Shown here one piece after another: positions 22,131 through 31,925 of a stretch of DNA of 64,000 nt (its first letter is position 1; each line of letters opens with the position of its first letter). The stretch spans positions 19,941,508 to 20,005,507 of the forward strand of contig NC_051089.1 of NCBI RefSeq assembly GCF_901709675.1. Reading direction: 5' to 3'. The notes beneath the pieces were generated by a model. The model was not told the DNA's origin, searched no databases, and was given only the letters and a program-made list of their open reading frames with translations. The DNA comes from Syngnathus acus. Taxonomy: Eukaryota > Chordata > Actinopteri > Syngnathiformes > Syngnathidae. Both the position numbers and the translations under genes were made by a program.

Positions 22131-22407
22131 GCTGTTGTACCCGCGAGGCTATTTCATTTCAAAATAGGCTGTTCCGTTAATGTTTCTGAGTACGTTTACG
22201 GTAGTGATGGGTCCATGAGGCGTCGTGTGTCGTCCCGACACATTGGCAAACTGTATTGACACTGTGTCGCTGGCTGCTGACACCCGCGACACCCGCTTTA
22301 CCTTAAAAATACTACAGGCATCGTAGTTGACAGACTCAACTGACACTGATTTGATGACCTAGTATATACATTAATTCATTTAAGTAATTATATATTATAT
22401 TGTAAAA

Positions 22408-22608
22408 CAGGGGTCTCAAACTCCAGTCCTTGGGGGCCGCATTCCTACATGTTTTCCAAGTTTCCCTCGTTAAACACACCCGATTCAATTATCAGGCTCC
22501 TGCAGAACGTGAGGATGAACTGATCATTTGAATCAGGTGTGTTTAACGAGGGAAACTTGGAAAACATGTAGGAATGCGGCCCCCGAGGACTGGAGTTTGA
22601 GACCCCTG
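22408..22608. mobile_element. 201-bp palindromic hAT MITE
   Basis: Two arms of about 85 bp pair almost perfectly (CAGGGGTCTCAAACTCCAG to CTGGAGTTTGAGACCCCTG). The 8-bp TSD TTGTAAAA is perfect on both sides (22400-22407 and 22609-22616). A decayed copy lies at 60781-60914. Confidence 0.95.
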
Positions 22609-22621
22609 TTGTAAAATATAA

Positions 22622-23530
22622 TACCGTTTTTTTCTATGTATAATGCGCAAAATTTAACTAATTTATTGTCCTAAAATCTGGGGTGCGCATTATACATGGG
22701 TACAATTTTTTTTTTTTTCTTTTTTTTATTTTTTATTTTTTTTGAAGAAAATCATGGTACAACAATTTTTGAAGAAAATCTTGTCACGGATGGTTCTTTA
22801 CAACGTCACTTTCCTCTCTTTTCATTTTAACCTAAGTGATCGCGGTGGTGCCTTTCTGGGCAGTCGGAGAAATCAACACCAACAAAAAAAATACATCCAG
22901 CCTAGTTAAGAAATCACCAGAAAGATCACCATGACAATTGTGAATAATAAATAATTATTATATATATTATATATATTATTATTCTAATAATAAATAATTG
23001 TGATAAATAACTGGAACATCACTCAAATATTGGTGATCCCGTTGAGAGTCTCACATATTTCTTCGCTATCGAGTTTGCTTGATACTGACCGGCAGAATAA
23101 CATCCGGTTGTTCCCAAAGATAATCTTTTTTCTGAAATAATTTTACGTTTACGGACTTAAGTAACCCGGCCGGGTCATACCAAAGACTATAAAAATGGGA
23201 CCCATTGCCTCCCTGCTTGGCACTCAGCATTAAGGGTTGGAATTGGGGGGTTAGATCACCAAACGATTCCCGAGCGCGGCGCCGCTGCTGCTCACTGCTC
23301 CCCTCTCCCCCAGGGGATGGATCAAAATCACACGGGGATGGGTCAAATGCAGAGGACAAATTTCACCACACCCAGATGCGTGTGTGATGATCATTGGGAC
23401 TTTAAAAAAAAAAAAAGTCAAAATTTGGGTGCGTATTATACATGGGTACAGGCTTTTTTCCAGCATCGACATGCCATTTTTAGGGTGCGTATTATACATG
23501 GGGGCGCATTATACATGGAAAAAAACGGTA
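22622..23530. mobile_element. Pogo-like MITE, copy 3, carrying a larger SINE segment
   Basis: Inverted ends TACCGTTTTTTTCTATG at 22622 and CATGGAAAAAAACGGTA ending at 23530, with TA flanks. Compared with copies 1 and 2 it lacks much of the left interior but contains a much longer SINE segment (23168-23405) at the same internal position. It is inserted next to a hAT fragment that resumes at 23531. Confidence 0.8.
23168..23405 (+). mobile_element. SINE body (CTTTAA family) lacking the tRNA head
   Basis: Begins CCCGGCCGGGTCATACC, just after where the B box would be, and runs to ATCATTGGGACTTTAAAA. It matches 14711-14950 closely. It lacks A and B boxes, so it cannot be transcribed by itself. Confidence 0.85.
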
Positions 23531-23667
23531 TTATGAATAACAGTCTCCATCACTTCAGTGCCTGCAGGTCAGATTAATGAAAGATGTATATTTTATGAGG
23601 CGAAATCACATCAAATGGCAAACATTCCGACCAAATATATCGTCTTGAAGAATCGATGAAAGAATAC
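23531..23667 (-). mobile_element. hAT copy A, distal fragment
   Basis: Reverse complement of about 30950-31090 in hAT copy B (ATTAATCTGACCTGCAGGC, GATATATTTGGTCAGAATG). The element resumes at 29137 after a 5.5-kb interruption by a solo LTR and a pogo-like element. Confidence 0.85.
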
Positions 23668-24087
23668 TGTTAGAGTGGTGCTCACTCTAACTTATTTTGG
23701 CAAGAACCACACGGGAGACAGTATGCCCTTTTAAACACCTGCAGGTGGAGAGTCATTCGTCGCTGTGCGTACAGCGATGATCAAATGAGGTCTGACCCAG
23801 GCCTCTTGCAGGAGCGTTTTTATTGAGAGTGGGGGTGAGAGTGGGGGTGAGAGTGGACAGGATGGGGTTGAAGCCCCTGGCCTGCTGATCAAAGCATAGC
23901 AGGGGGTATTTTACGACGTTGTGTAAACAAAGCAACTTTGATTGCTTCCTCTGCAGCTAGTCAATCAGTTCAAAAGATCTTAGCACTTTGTTCTACTACT
24001 TTTGTTAAGACAGGACAAGCTAGGTTAATTATTACAGGTTACATTCCAACATAATCATACGATCAAGATAATCTGTAAACCCTAACA
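23668..24087 (-). repeat. Probable solo LTR
   Basis: 420 bp with ends TGTTAGAGTGG and CCCTAACA. On the minus strand an AATAAA lies near 23822. The flanks are AATAC on the left and, after removing the adjacent pogo-like insertion, TATAC on the right: a 5-bp TSD with one mismatch. The hAT sequence is continuous if the LTR is removed. The family is not determined; there is no internal region. Confidence 0.55.
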
Positions 24088-24339
24088 TATACCGTATTTT
24101 TCGGACTAAAAGTCGCTCCGGAATATAGGTCGCATTAGCCAGAAAATGCACAATAACGTGAAAAAAAACATATATAAGTCGCTCCGGAGTATAAGTCGCA
24201 TTTTGGGGAAATTTATTCAACAAAATCCAACACCAAGAACAGACATGAACGAGCAACAACAGGCTAAACGATAGGTATGCTAACGTGACATAAACACAAA
24301 CGAAGAGCTGAGAACGGGCCTGACGTAACATTCAGAGTT

Positions 24340-24830
24340 ATTCAAATAACTATTACATAAATAACACGTTTATAAAACCATCTGTGTCACTCCAATTCAT
24401 TAAATCCATCGATCATCCTTTATGTCAACAATGCCGGCCTGGTGCGCGCTGCTGACGGTGGTTGCACTTCAAAACATTCCACAGGCCCATATAACGATAT
24501 ATAAATTATATATCAAATAACTATTATATAAGCAATGATATTATCAAACCATCTGTGTCACTCCAAATCATCAAATCCATCGATCGTCCTTTATGTCAAC
24601 AATGCCGGCCGGGTGTGTGCTGCTGACAGTGCTTGCACTTAAAAATATTCCACAGGCCCATATAACGAGATATAAATTATATATCAAATAACTATTATAT
24701 GAGCAATAATATTATCAAACCATCTGTGTCACTCCAAATCATTAAATCCATCGATCAAATTCCTCGTCCTTTGTCAACAACGCCGCGCGTGCGCCCTGAC
24801 GTAAGCATCGTCGTTATTCCACAGATCTAG
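24340..24830. repeat. Tandem repeat of about 165-185 bp, three units
   Basis: Units share TTCAAATAACTATTA-like, CATCTGTGTCACTCCAA and AATCCATCGATC words, at about 24345, 24515 and 24685. A fourth, partial unit continues beyond the Rex3 insertion at 28376-28400 and 28790-28830. Confidence 0.8.
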
Positions 24831-24984
24831 TATATAACTATATTGTAGCGTTAACAAAGTACAAGGAAAGACGTGGGTTTGGTAAACGGCTCTTTATTTA
24901 AAAAAACAAGAGTTCAACGAGCCAACGACTACTGAACTGTAACGATAAAAACATACAAGTTGCTACACGAAATAAAATATATCA

Positions 24985-27900
24985 TCCATCCATCCATCCA
25001 TCTTCTTCCGCTTATCCGGGGTCGGGTCGCGGGGGCAGCAGCTTCAGGAAGGACTCCCAGACTTCCCTCTCCCCAGCCACTTCATCTAGCTCATCCCGGG
25101 GGATCCCAAGGCGTTCCCAGGCCAGCTGAGAGACATAGTCTCTCCAGCGCGTCCTGGGTCGTCCCCGGGGTCTCCTACCGGTGGGACATGCCCGGAACAC
25201 CTCCCCAGGGAGGCGTCCAGGAGGCATCCTGATGAGATGCCCGAGCCACCTCATCTGGCTCCTCTCAACGTGGAGGAGCAGCGACTCTACTCCGAGTCTC
25301 TCCCGGATGACCGAACTTCTCACCCTATCTCTAAGGGAGAGCCCGGACATCCTGCGGAGAAAACTCATTTCGGCCGCTTGTATCCGGGATCTCGTTCTTT
25401 CGGTCACGACCCATAGCTCGTGACCATAGATAGGTGAGGGTAGGAGCGTAAATCGACCGGTAAATTGAGAGCTTTGCCTTTTGGCTCAGCTCTCTCTTTA
25501 CCACGACGGACCGGTACAGAGTCCGCATTACTGCCGACGCTGCACCGATCCGCCTGTCGATCTCGCGCTCCATCCTCCCCTCACTCGTGAACAAGACCCC
25601 AAGATACTTAAACTCCTCCACTTGGGGCAGGATCTCATCCCAGATCCGGAGAGGGCATTCCACCCTTTTCCGATCGAGGACCATGGACTCGGATTTGGAG
25701 GTGCTGACCCTCATCCCGACCGCTTCACACTCGGCTGCGAACCGCTCCAGTGAGAGCTGGAGATCACGGCCTGAAGAAGCCAACAGCACCACGTCGTCTG
25801 CAAAAAGCAGAGACGCGATGCTGAGGTCCCCAAACCGGACACCCTCAACGCCTCGGCTGCGCCTAGAAATTCTGTCCATAAAAATTATGAACAGAATCGG
25901 TGACAAAGGGCAGCCTTGGCGGAGTCCAACCCTCACTGGGAACGAATCCGACTTACTGCCGGAAATGCGGACCAAACTCTGGCATCGGTGATACAGGGAC
26001 CGAACCGCCCTTATCAGTTGGCTCGGTACCCCGTACTCCCGAAGCACCCCCCACAGAACCTCCTGAGGGACACGGTCGAACGCCTTCTCCAAGTCCACAA
26101 AACACATGTGGACTGGTTGGGCGAACTCCCATGCACCCTCGAGGATCCTGCTGAGGGTGAAGAGCTGGTCCACTATTCCACGGCCAGGACGAAAGCCACA
26201 CTGTTCCTCCTGAATCCGAGGTTCGACCTCCCGACGGTCCCTCCTCTCCAGCACCCCTGAATAGACCTTACCAGGGAGGCTGAGGAGTGTAATTCCCCTG
26301 TAATTGGAACACACCCTCCGGTCCCCCTTCTTAAAGAGGGGAACCACCACCCCAGTCTGCCAATCCAGAGGCATTGTCCCCGATGTCCACGCGATGTTGT
26401 AGAGACGTGTCAGCCATGACAGCCCCACAACATCCAGAGCCCTTAAGAAATCCGGGCGGATCTCATCCACCCCCGGGGCCTTGCCACCGAGGAGTTTTTT
26501 AACTACCTCAGTGACTTCGACCCCAGAGATTGGAGTGTCTGCCTCAGAGTCCCCAGGCCCTGCTTCCACAATGGAAGGCGTGTCGGTGGAATTGAGGAGG
26601 TCTTCGAAGTATTCTCCCCACCGACACACGACGTCCCGAGTCGAGGTCAGCAGCACGCCATCTCCACTGTAAACAGTGTTGACGTCGCACTGCTTCCCCC
26701 TCCTGAGACGCCGGATGGTGGACCAGAATTTCCTCGAAGCCGTCCGGAAGTCATTCTCCATGGCCTCGCCAAACTCCTCCCACGTCCGGGTTTTTGCCTC
26801 AGCAACCGCCGAAGCTGCGTTCCGCTTGGCCATCCGGTACCTGTCAGCTGCCTCCGGAGTCCCGAAACGGCCCGATAGGACTCCTTCTTCAGCTTGACGG
26901 CATCCCTTACCGCCGGTGTCCACCAGCGGGTTCGGGGATTGCCGCCACGACAGGCACCAATGACCTTACGGCCACAGCTCTGGTCGGCCGCCTCAACAAT
27001 GGAGGCGCGGAACAAGGTCCACTCGGACTCAATGTCCACTCGGACTCAATGTCCCCCGCCTCCCCCAGGACGTGGGAAAAGCTCTGCCGGAGGTGGGAGT
27101 TGAAGCTCTTCCTGACAGGGGATTCCGCCAGACGTTCCCAGCAGACCCTCACAGAGCGTTTGGGTCTGCCAGGTCGGACCGGCATCTTCCCCCACCATCG
27201 GAGCCAACCCACCACCAGGTGGTGATCAGTTGACAGCTCCGCCGCTCTCTTCGCCCGAGTGTCCAAAACATGCGGCCGCAAATCCGATGACACGACTACA
27301 AAGTCGATCATCGAACTGCGGCCTAGGGTGTCCTGGTGCCAAGTGCACACATGGACACCCTTATGTTTGAACATGGTGTTCATTATAGAAAATCCGTGTC
27401 GAGCACAGAAGTCCAATAATAGAACACCGCTCGGGTTCAGATCGGGGGGCCCGTTCCTCCCAATCACGCCCTTCCAGGTCTCACTGTCATTGCCCACGTG
27501 AGCATTGAAGTCACCCAGTAGAACGATGGAGTCCCCAGAAGGAGCGCTCTCCAGCACTTCCTCCAGGGACTCCAAGAAGGGTGGGTACTCTGAGCTGCCG
27601 TTTGGTGCATAGACACAAACAACAGTCAGGACCCGTCCCCCCACCCGAAGGCGGAGGGAGGCTACCCTCTCGTTCACCGGGGTGAACCCCAATGTGCAGG
27701 CGCCCAGCCGGGGGGCAATAAGTATACCCACACCTGCTCGACGCCTCTCACCGTGGGCAACTCCAGAGTGGAAGAGAGTCCAGCCCCTCTCGAGAGGGCT
27801 TGAACCGGAACCCAAACTGTGCGTGGAGGCAAGTCCGACTATATCTAGTCGGAACTTTTCTGCCTCGCACACCAGCTCGGGCTCCTTTCCAGCCAGAGAG

Positions 27901-28364
27901 GTGACATTCCATGTCCCAAGAGCCAGCTTCTGCAGCCGGGGATCAGACCGCCAAGGTCCCTGCCTTTGGCCGCCGCCCAGCTTGCACTGCACCCGACCCC
28001 TTTGGCCCCTCCCACAGGTGGTGAGCCCATGGGAAGGGGGACCCACATTTCCTTTTCGGGCTGTGCCCGGCCGGGCCCCATGGGCGAAGGCCCAGCCACC
28101 AGACGCTCGCCTTCGAGCCCCGCCTCCAGGCCTGGCTCCAGAGGGGGGCCCCGGTGACCCGCGTCCGGGCGAGGGAAATCTGTGTCCATATATCTTTTTC
28201 ATCATAAGGGGCTTTTTGAGCCGTGCTTTGTCTGGCCCCTCACCTAGGACCCGTTTGCCATGGGTGACCCCACCAGGGGCATGAAGCCCCAGACAACATG
28301 GCTCCTAGGATCATAGGGGCACGCAAACCCCTCCACCACGATAAGGTGACGACTCACGGAGGGG
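24985..28364 (-). mobile_element. Rex3 (RTE-clade) retrotransposon, near full length
   Basis: The 3' end (left) is a (GATG)n tail at 24985-25001. The 5' end (right) holds the Rex3 start 'GTGAGTCGTCACCTTATCG' near 28356. The 13-bp TSD ATAAAATATATCA is perfect (24972-24984 and 28365-28377). The sequences CGGTGACAAAGGGCAGCC (near 25899) and ACCACCACCCCAGTCTGCCA (near 26343) match the published Rex3 PCR primer sites as I recall them. Endonuclease and RT are both present but broken. Confidence 0.95.
25012..27960 (-). pseudogene. Rex3 ORF: endonuclease and reverse transcriptase, frameshifted
   Basis: The endonuclease (about 27920 down to 27050) has [21 protein letters not shown] and the terminal STDHHLVV motif. 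The RT (about 26500-25450) has YRGITLLSLPGKVY, FVDLEKAFDRVP, GLRQGCPLSPILF and LLFADDVVLL. The C-terminal domain ends in RTRWRDYVSQLAWERLG. The frame breaks at a 17-bp tandem duplication (27018-27051), near 26880, and at a CTAT duplication near 25418. Intact, it would be a single RTE polyprotein. Here it cannot be translated whole. Confidence 0.9.
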
Positions 28365-28479
28365 ATAAAATATATCAAATAACTATAACATAAATAGTTC
28401 ACCACCACACGGCCCCAAGCACCGCCGTCGACTAACAGTCGTGTGACGGCGTGGACTTCCATCCCCGGAGGTGGCACTT

Positions 28480-28790
28480 CCAGCCACGGAGGTGGAAGAG
28501 AGCTCCATAGAATAGGACCGGGCGTGCGTAGAAGCCATGTCCGAGCCCCATCCACCGTCCCCGGACAGCCACCCCGCCGAGCGCCGGCCCCCCACTTCCA
28601 TCCACGGAGGTGAAAGAGAGCTCCGTAGAGTAGGACCGGGCGTGTGTAAAAGCCATGTCTGAGCCCCATCCACCGTCCCCGGGCAGCCACCCGGCCAAGC
28701 GCCGGCCCCCTGCTTCCATCCATGGAGGTGAAAGAAAGCACCGTAGAGTAGGACCGGGTGTGCGTAAAAGCCATAATAGTTTTTCAAACC
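28480..28790. repeat. Tandem repeat of about 115 bp, three units
   Basis: Units share CACGGAGGTGAAAGAGAGC, AGGACCGGGCGTGTGTAAA and GCCCCATCCACCGTCCCCG. It lies in the pogo-like element just beyond Rex3. Confidence 0.85.
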
Positions 28791-29136
28791 TTCTATGTCA
28801 CTCCAAATCATTAAATCCTTCAAACTCTTCGTCCTCCATGTCACTTACAAACAAAGCCGCTAATGATGCCGGTAGTACGTGGGGGCCTTCGTCATCCCGT
28901 GATCGAATCTTTGTCTTTTATGTAAACAACCGCCGCGACGCTGACGTCACTGGAAATTCAAATTACAATAATCCCTTGCTACATCGCGGTTCATTTATCG
29001 CGGTTTCACCTTTTTTTTTTTTTTTGAATTTTGAAAATTTGTGAAAAAATTCACATATAAATCGCTCCTCAGTATAAGTCGCCCCCCCACCCAAACTATG
29101 AAAAAAAACGCGACTCATAGTCCGAAAAATACGGTA

Positions 29137-30058
29137 CATCCAAATAAAGTAATCAAAACGGCAACACGGTGAGGGATATCTGGAAATGAGAGCAGAGTTT
29201 TAACTCACAAACACCTGATGACAGAGGTGAGGAAACGGGAAACACTTCTGTAAAGTAAGCCTTAAAAACCTTACAGGTTAAGATTAGTCGCAAACCGGTG
29301 ATGCATCAATGTCCTTGAGCATCCTGCATTGTTTGAAAAGGAGAATGGTCGCTAGTTTCAATCCCTGCTATTTGTACAAATCATATTCAAAAAGCATTTT
29401 TTTACAACAAACTTGAGAGCCTCCCCTTCATTTTCAGTGGGAACAGTGTTGTTGGTCTCCCTTCTTTTGCTTGTGCATCATAGTCTGGAGTAAAATTTGT
29501 TGTGGCAATTCTTAAGAGAGATTCGAGGTATTGGTCCGTTTACCTAGATCTGTGACGGCTTCATGTTGTTGTTCATATGGCTGAACGTCACGTCGCGTAG
29601 GTTGAGCCAAATTGTCCACTCTTTTTTAAACACTCAGCACTCAGTGTCCACCTTGCTTTTCCTTAGGCCACTCATTTTAATGGAAGGATTCCAGGGGAAG
29701 GTTTGTGGGTGGATTTTGCGTAAAACTGTATCTGAAAGCTCAGCGCGCGAATTAAGAGAATGCTGACGTCACAGCCCAAGCTCTAAATTCGGCACTGATA
29801 AAAATAGAGCGCGAGTGCGCCGGGTCCGTACTACTGAGTACGTACACGCACTTGTGAGTGTGCACCGAGCTTTCTGACACGGCTTCCGGTAGTAAATGCG
29901 CAGGCGAGCGGTTCCCCATCTACTGGGGAAACGCAGTCATTGCAGGCAAAATGACCAAAAAACATGTTTAATAATACAATTTATTCAGGGTTGGCGGGCC
30001 GGATTAAACGGCCACGTGGGCCGGATGTGGCCCGCGGGCCGTAGTTTGCCCATGTATG
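29137..30058 (-). mobile_element. hAT copy A, proximal fragment
   Basis: Reverse complement of 30067-30955 over its length. The outer terminus GGGCCGTAGTTTGCCCA near 30050 has lost the last bases of the CACCCCTG end. Together with 23531-23667 it makes one hAT copy interrupted by a solo LTR and a pogo-like element. Confidence 0.85.
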
Positions 30059-30066
30059 CTCTAGCC

Positions 30067-31359
30067 CAGGGGTGGGCAAACTACGGCCCGCGGGCCACAT
30101 CCGGCCCACGGGACCGTTTAATCCGGCCCGCCAACCCTGAATTAATTGTATTATTAAACTTTTTTTTTTTGTCATTTTGCCTGCAATGACTGCGTTTCCC
30201 CAGTAGATGGGGAACCGCTCGCCTGCGCATTTACTACCGGAAGCCGTGTCAGAAAGCTCGGTGCACACTCACAAGTGCGTGTACGTACGTACTCAGTAGT
30301 ACGGACATGGCGCACTCGCGCTCTATTTGTATCAGTCCCGAATTTAGAGCGTGGGCTGTGACGACAGCATTCTTGTAATTCGCTCGCTGAGCTTTCAGAT
30401 ACAGTTTGACGCTAAAGCCACCCACAAACCTTCCCCTGGAATCCTTCCATTAAAATGAGTGGCCCGAAGAAAAGAAGTGAGTGCCGAATGTTAAAAGAGT
30501 GGCCAATTTGGCTCGACGTACGCGACGTGACGTTCAGCCACATCAACCCGTCACAGATCGAGGTAAACGGATCTCTCCTAAGAATTGCCACAACAAATTT
30601 TACTCCAGACTATGATGCACTAGCAAAAAAGGGAGACCAACAACACTGTTCCCACTGAAAATGAAGGGGAGGCTCTCAAGTTTGTTGTAAAAAAAATGCA
30701 TTTTGAATATGATTTGTACACATAGCAGGGATTGAAACTAGCGACCATTCTCATTTTCAAACAATGCAGGATGCTCAAGGACATTGATGCACCAACTGTT
30801 TGCGACTAATCTTAACCTGTAAAGTTCTTAAGGCTTACTTTAAGGAAGTGTTTCCCGTTTCCTCACCTCTGTTACCAGGTGTTTGTGAGTTAAAACTCTG
30901 CTCTGGTGTTCAGATACCCCTCACCGTGTTGCCGTTTTGATTACTTTATTTGGATGTATGCTTTCACCGATTCTTCAAGATGATATATTTGGTCAGAATG
31001 TTTGCTGTTTGATGTGATCTCATAAGATAAACATTTTTCATTAATCTGACCTGCAGGCACTGAAGTGATGGAAACTGTTATTCATAATAATAGTGTCGTA
31101 TTTTATGAGAATCACTGATAGCAGTTTTTTAGTGATTTTTTTTTTAATGCTGTTAATAAATGCATTTGTTTTCAAAAAACTTGTTTGGAATATCCATGCT
31201 TTACTACCTACTAAAGGCCAAAATCTTTTATGCAATGACCTTTACAGGTCGCTTATATTACTTCACACAAACACTACGTCCATCTGCTCCTGGTTCGGCC
31301 CTCCGGTCCAAATTTAGAACCCAGTTCGGCCCGCGAGTCAAAAAGTTTGCCCACCCCTG
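30067..31359 (+). mobile_element. hAT copy B (CAGGGGTGGGCAAAC family)
   Basis: Ends CAGGGGTGGGCAAACTACGG and AAGTTTGCCCACCCCTG with a perfect 8-bp TSD CTCTAGCC (30059-30066 and 31360-31367). It carries a miniature transposase frame at 30455-30658. A related right half is found in the chimeric element 53684-56864. Confidence 0.95.
30455..30658 (+). pseudogene. Miniature hAT transposase (N- and C-terminus fused)
   Basis: A 67-aa frame. It starts MSGPKKRSECRMLKEW, the GTF2IRD2/ZBED-like hAT N-terminus, and passes straight into the C-terminal dimerisation region (TFSHINPSQIE, LLRIATTNFTPDYDALAKK). The BED finger cysteines and the catalytic core are deleted. The equivalent at 54258-54497 keeps a longer C-terminal piece. 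If expressed it could only act through dimerisation. It is most likely a deletion derivative. Confidence 0.65.
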
Positions 31360-31371
31360 CTCTAGCCTGTA

Positions 31372-31925
31372 AACAGGACTGTCTCCGAAAATTAGAATAT
31401 TGTGATAGTTATTTTTTTTCTGTAACGCAATTAAAAAACCAAAAATGTCATACATTCTGGAATCATTACAAATCAACTGAAATATTGCAAGCCTTTTATT
31501 ATTTTAATATTGCTGATTATGGCATACAGTTTGAGAAAACTCAAATATCCTATCTCAAATTATTAGAATATCATGAATAAGTATACTAGTAGGATATTCA
31601 ACTAATCACTTGAATCGTCTAATTAACTCGAAACACCTGCAAAGGTTTCCTGAGCCTTGAAGAACACTCAGCTTGATTCAGTAAACTAAATCACAAGTAT
31701 GGGGAAGACTGCTGATCTGACTGCTGTCCAAAGGACCATCATTGACACCCTCCATCAGGATTGTAAGACACAAAAAGAAATTTTTCAAAGAGCAAGCTGT
31801 TCACAGAGTGCAGTTTCAAAGCACATCCACAAAAAGTCTGTTGGAAGGGGGAAATGTGGCAGGAAACGCTGCACAACCAAGAGAGATGACCGCAGCCTTA
31901 ACAGCACTGTGAAGAAGAGTCACTT
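31372..31925 (+). mobile_element. Tc1-like transposon, 3'-truncated
   Basis: Starts at ACAGGACTGTCTCCGAAAAT, the terminal repeat of a Tc1-like family. The non-coding subterminal region (AAATATTGCAAGCC, CTCAAATATCCTATCTC) and the transposase start follow. Similarity ends near 31925, and the right terminal repeat is absent. Confidence 0.85.
31699..31925 (+). pseudogene. Tc1-like transposase N-terminal HTH fragment
   Basis: Begins MGKTADLTAVQRTIIDTLH, then the first helix-turn-helix CSQSAVSKHIHKK and a GRGKCGRKRCTTKRDDRSL linker, the standard Tc1 N-terminus. The frame ends in unrelated sequence after TVKKSHF, so the second HTH and DDE domains are missing. Confidence 0.85.

Larger units (their letters stand above)
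24090..29136. mobile_element. Pogo-like element (TACCGTATTTTTCGG) holding a Rex3
   Basis: Inverted ends TACCGTATTTTTCGGACTA and TAGTCCGAAAAATACGGTA, with TA at each edge. Subterminal AAGTCGC and AGTATAAGTCGC motifs recur at both ends. The interior is tandem-repeat rich and carries a Rex3 retrotransposon. Without Rex3 it is about 1.65 kb and no transposase is evident. Confidence 0.8.

Noticed and set aside
25481-28284. Several plus-strand frames opposite the Rex3 coding region
   Set aside because: They are antisense shadows of the Rex3 protein in a GC-rich region.
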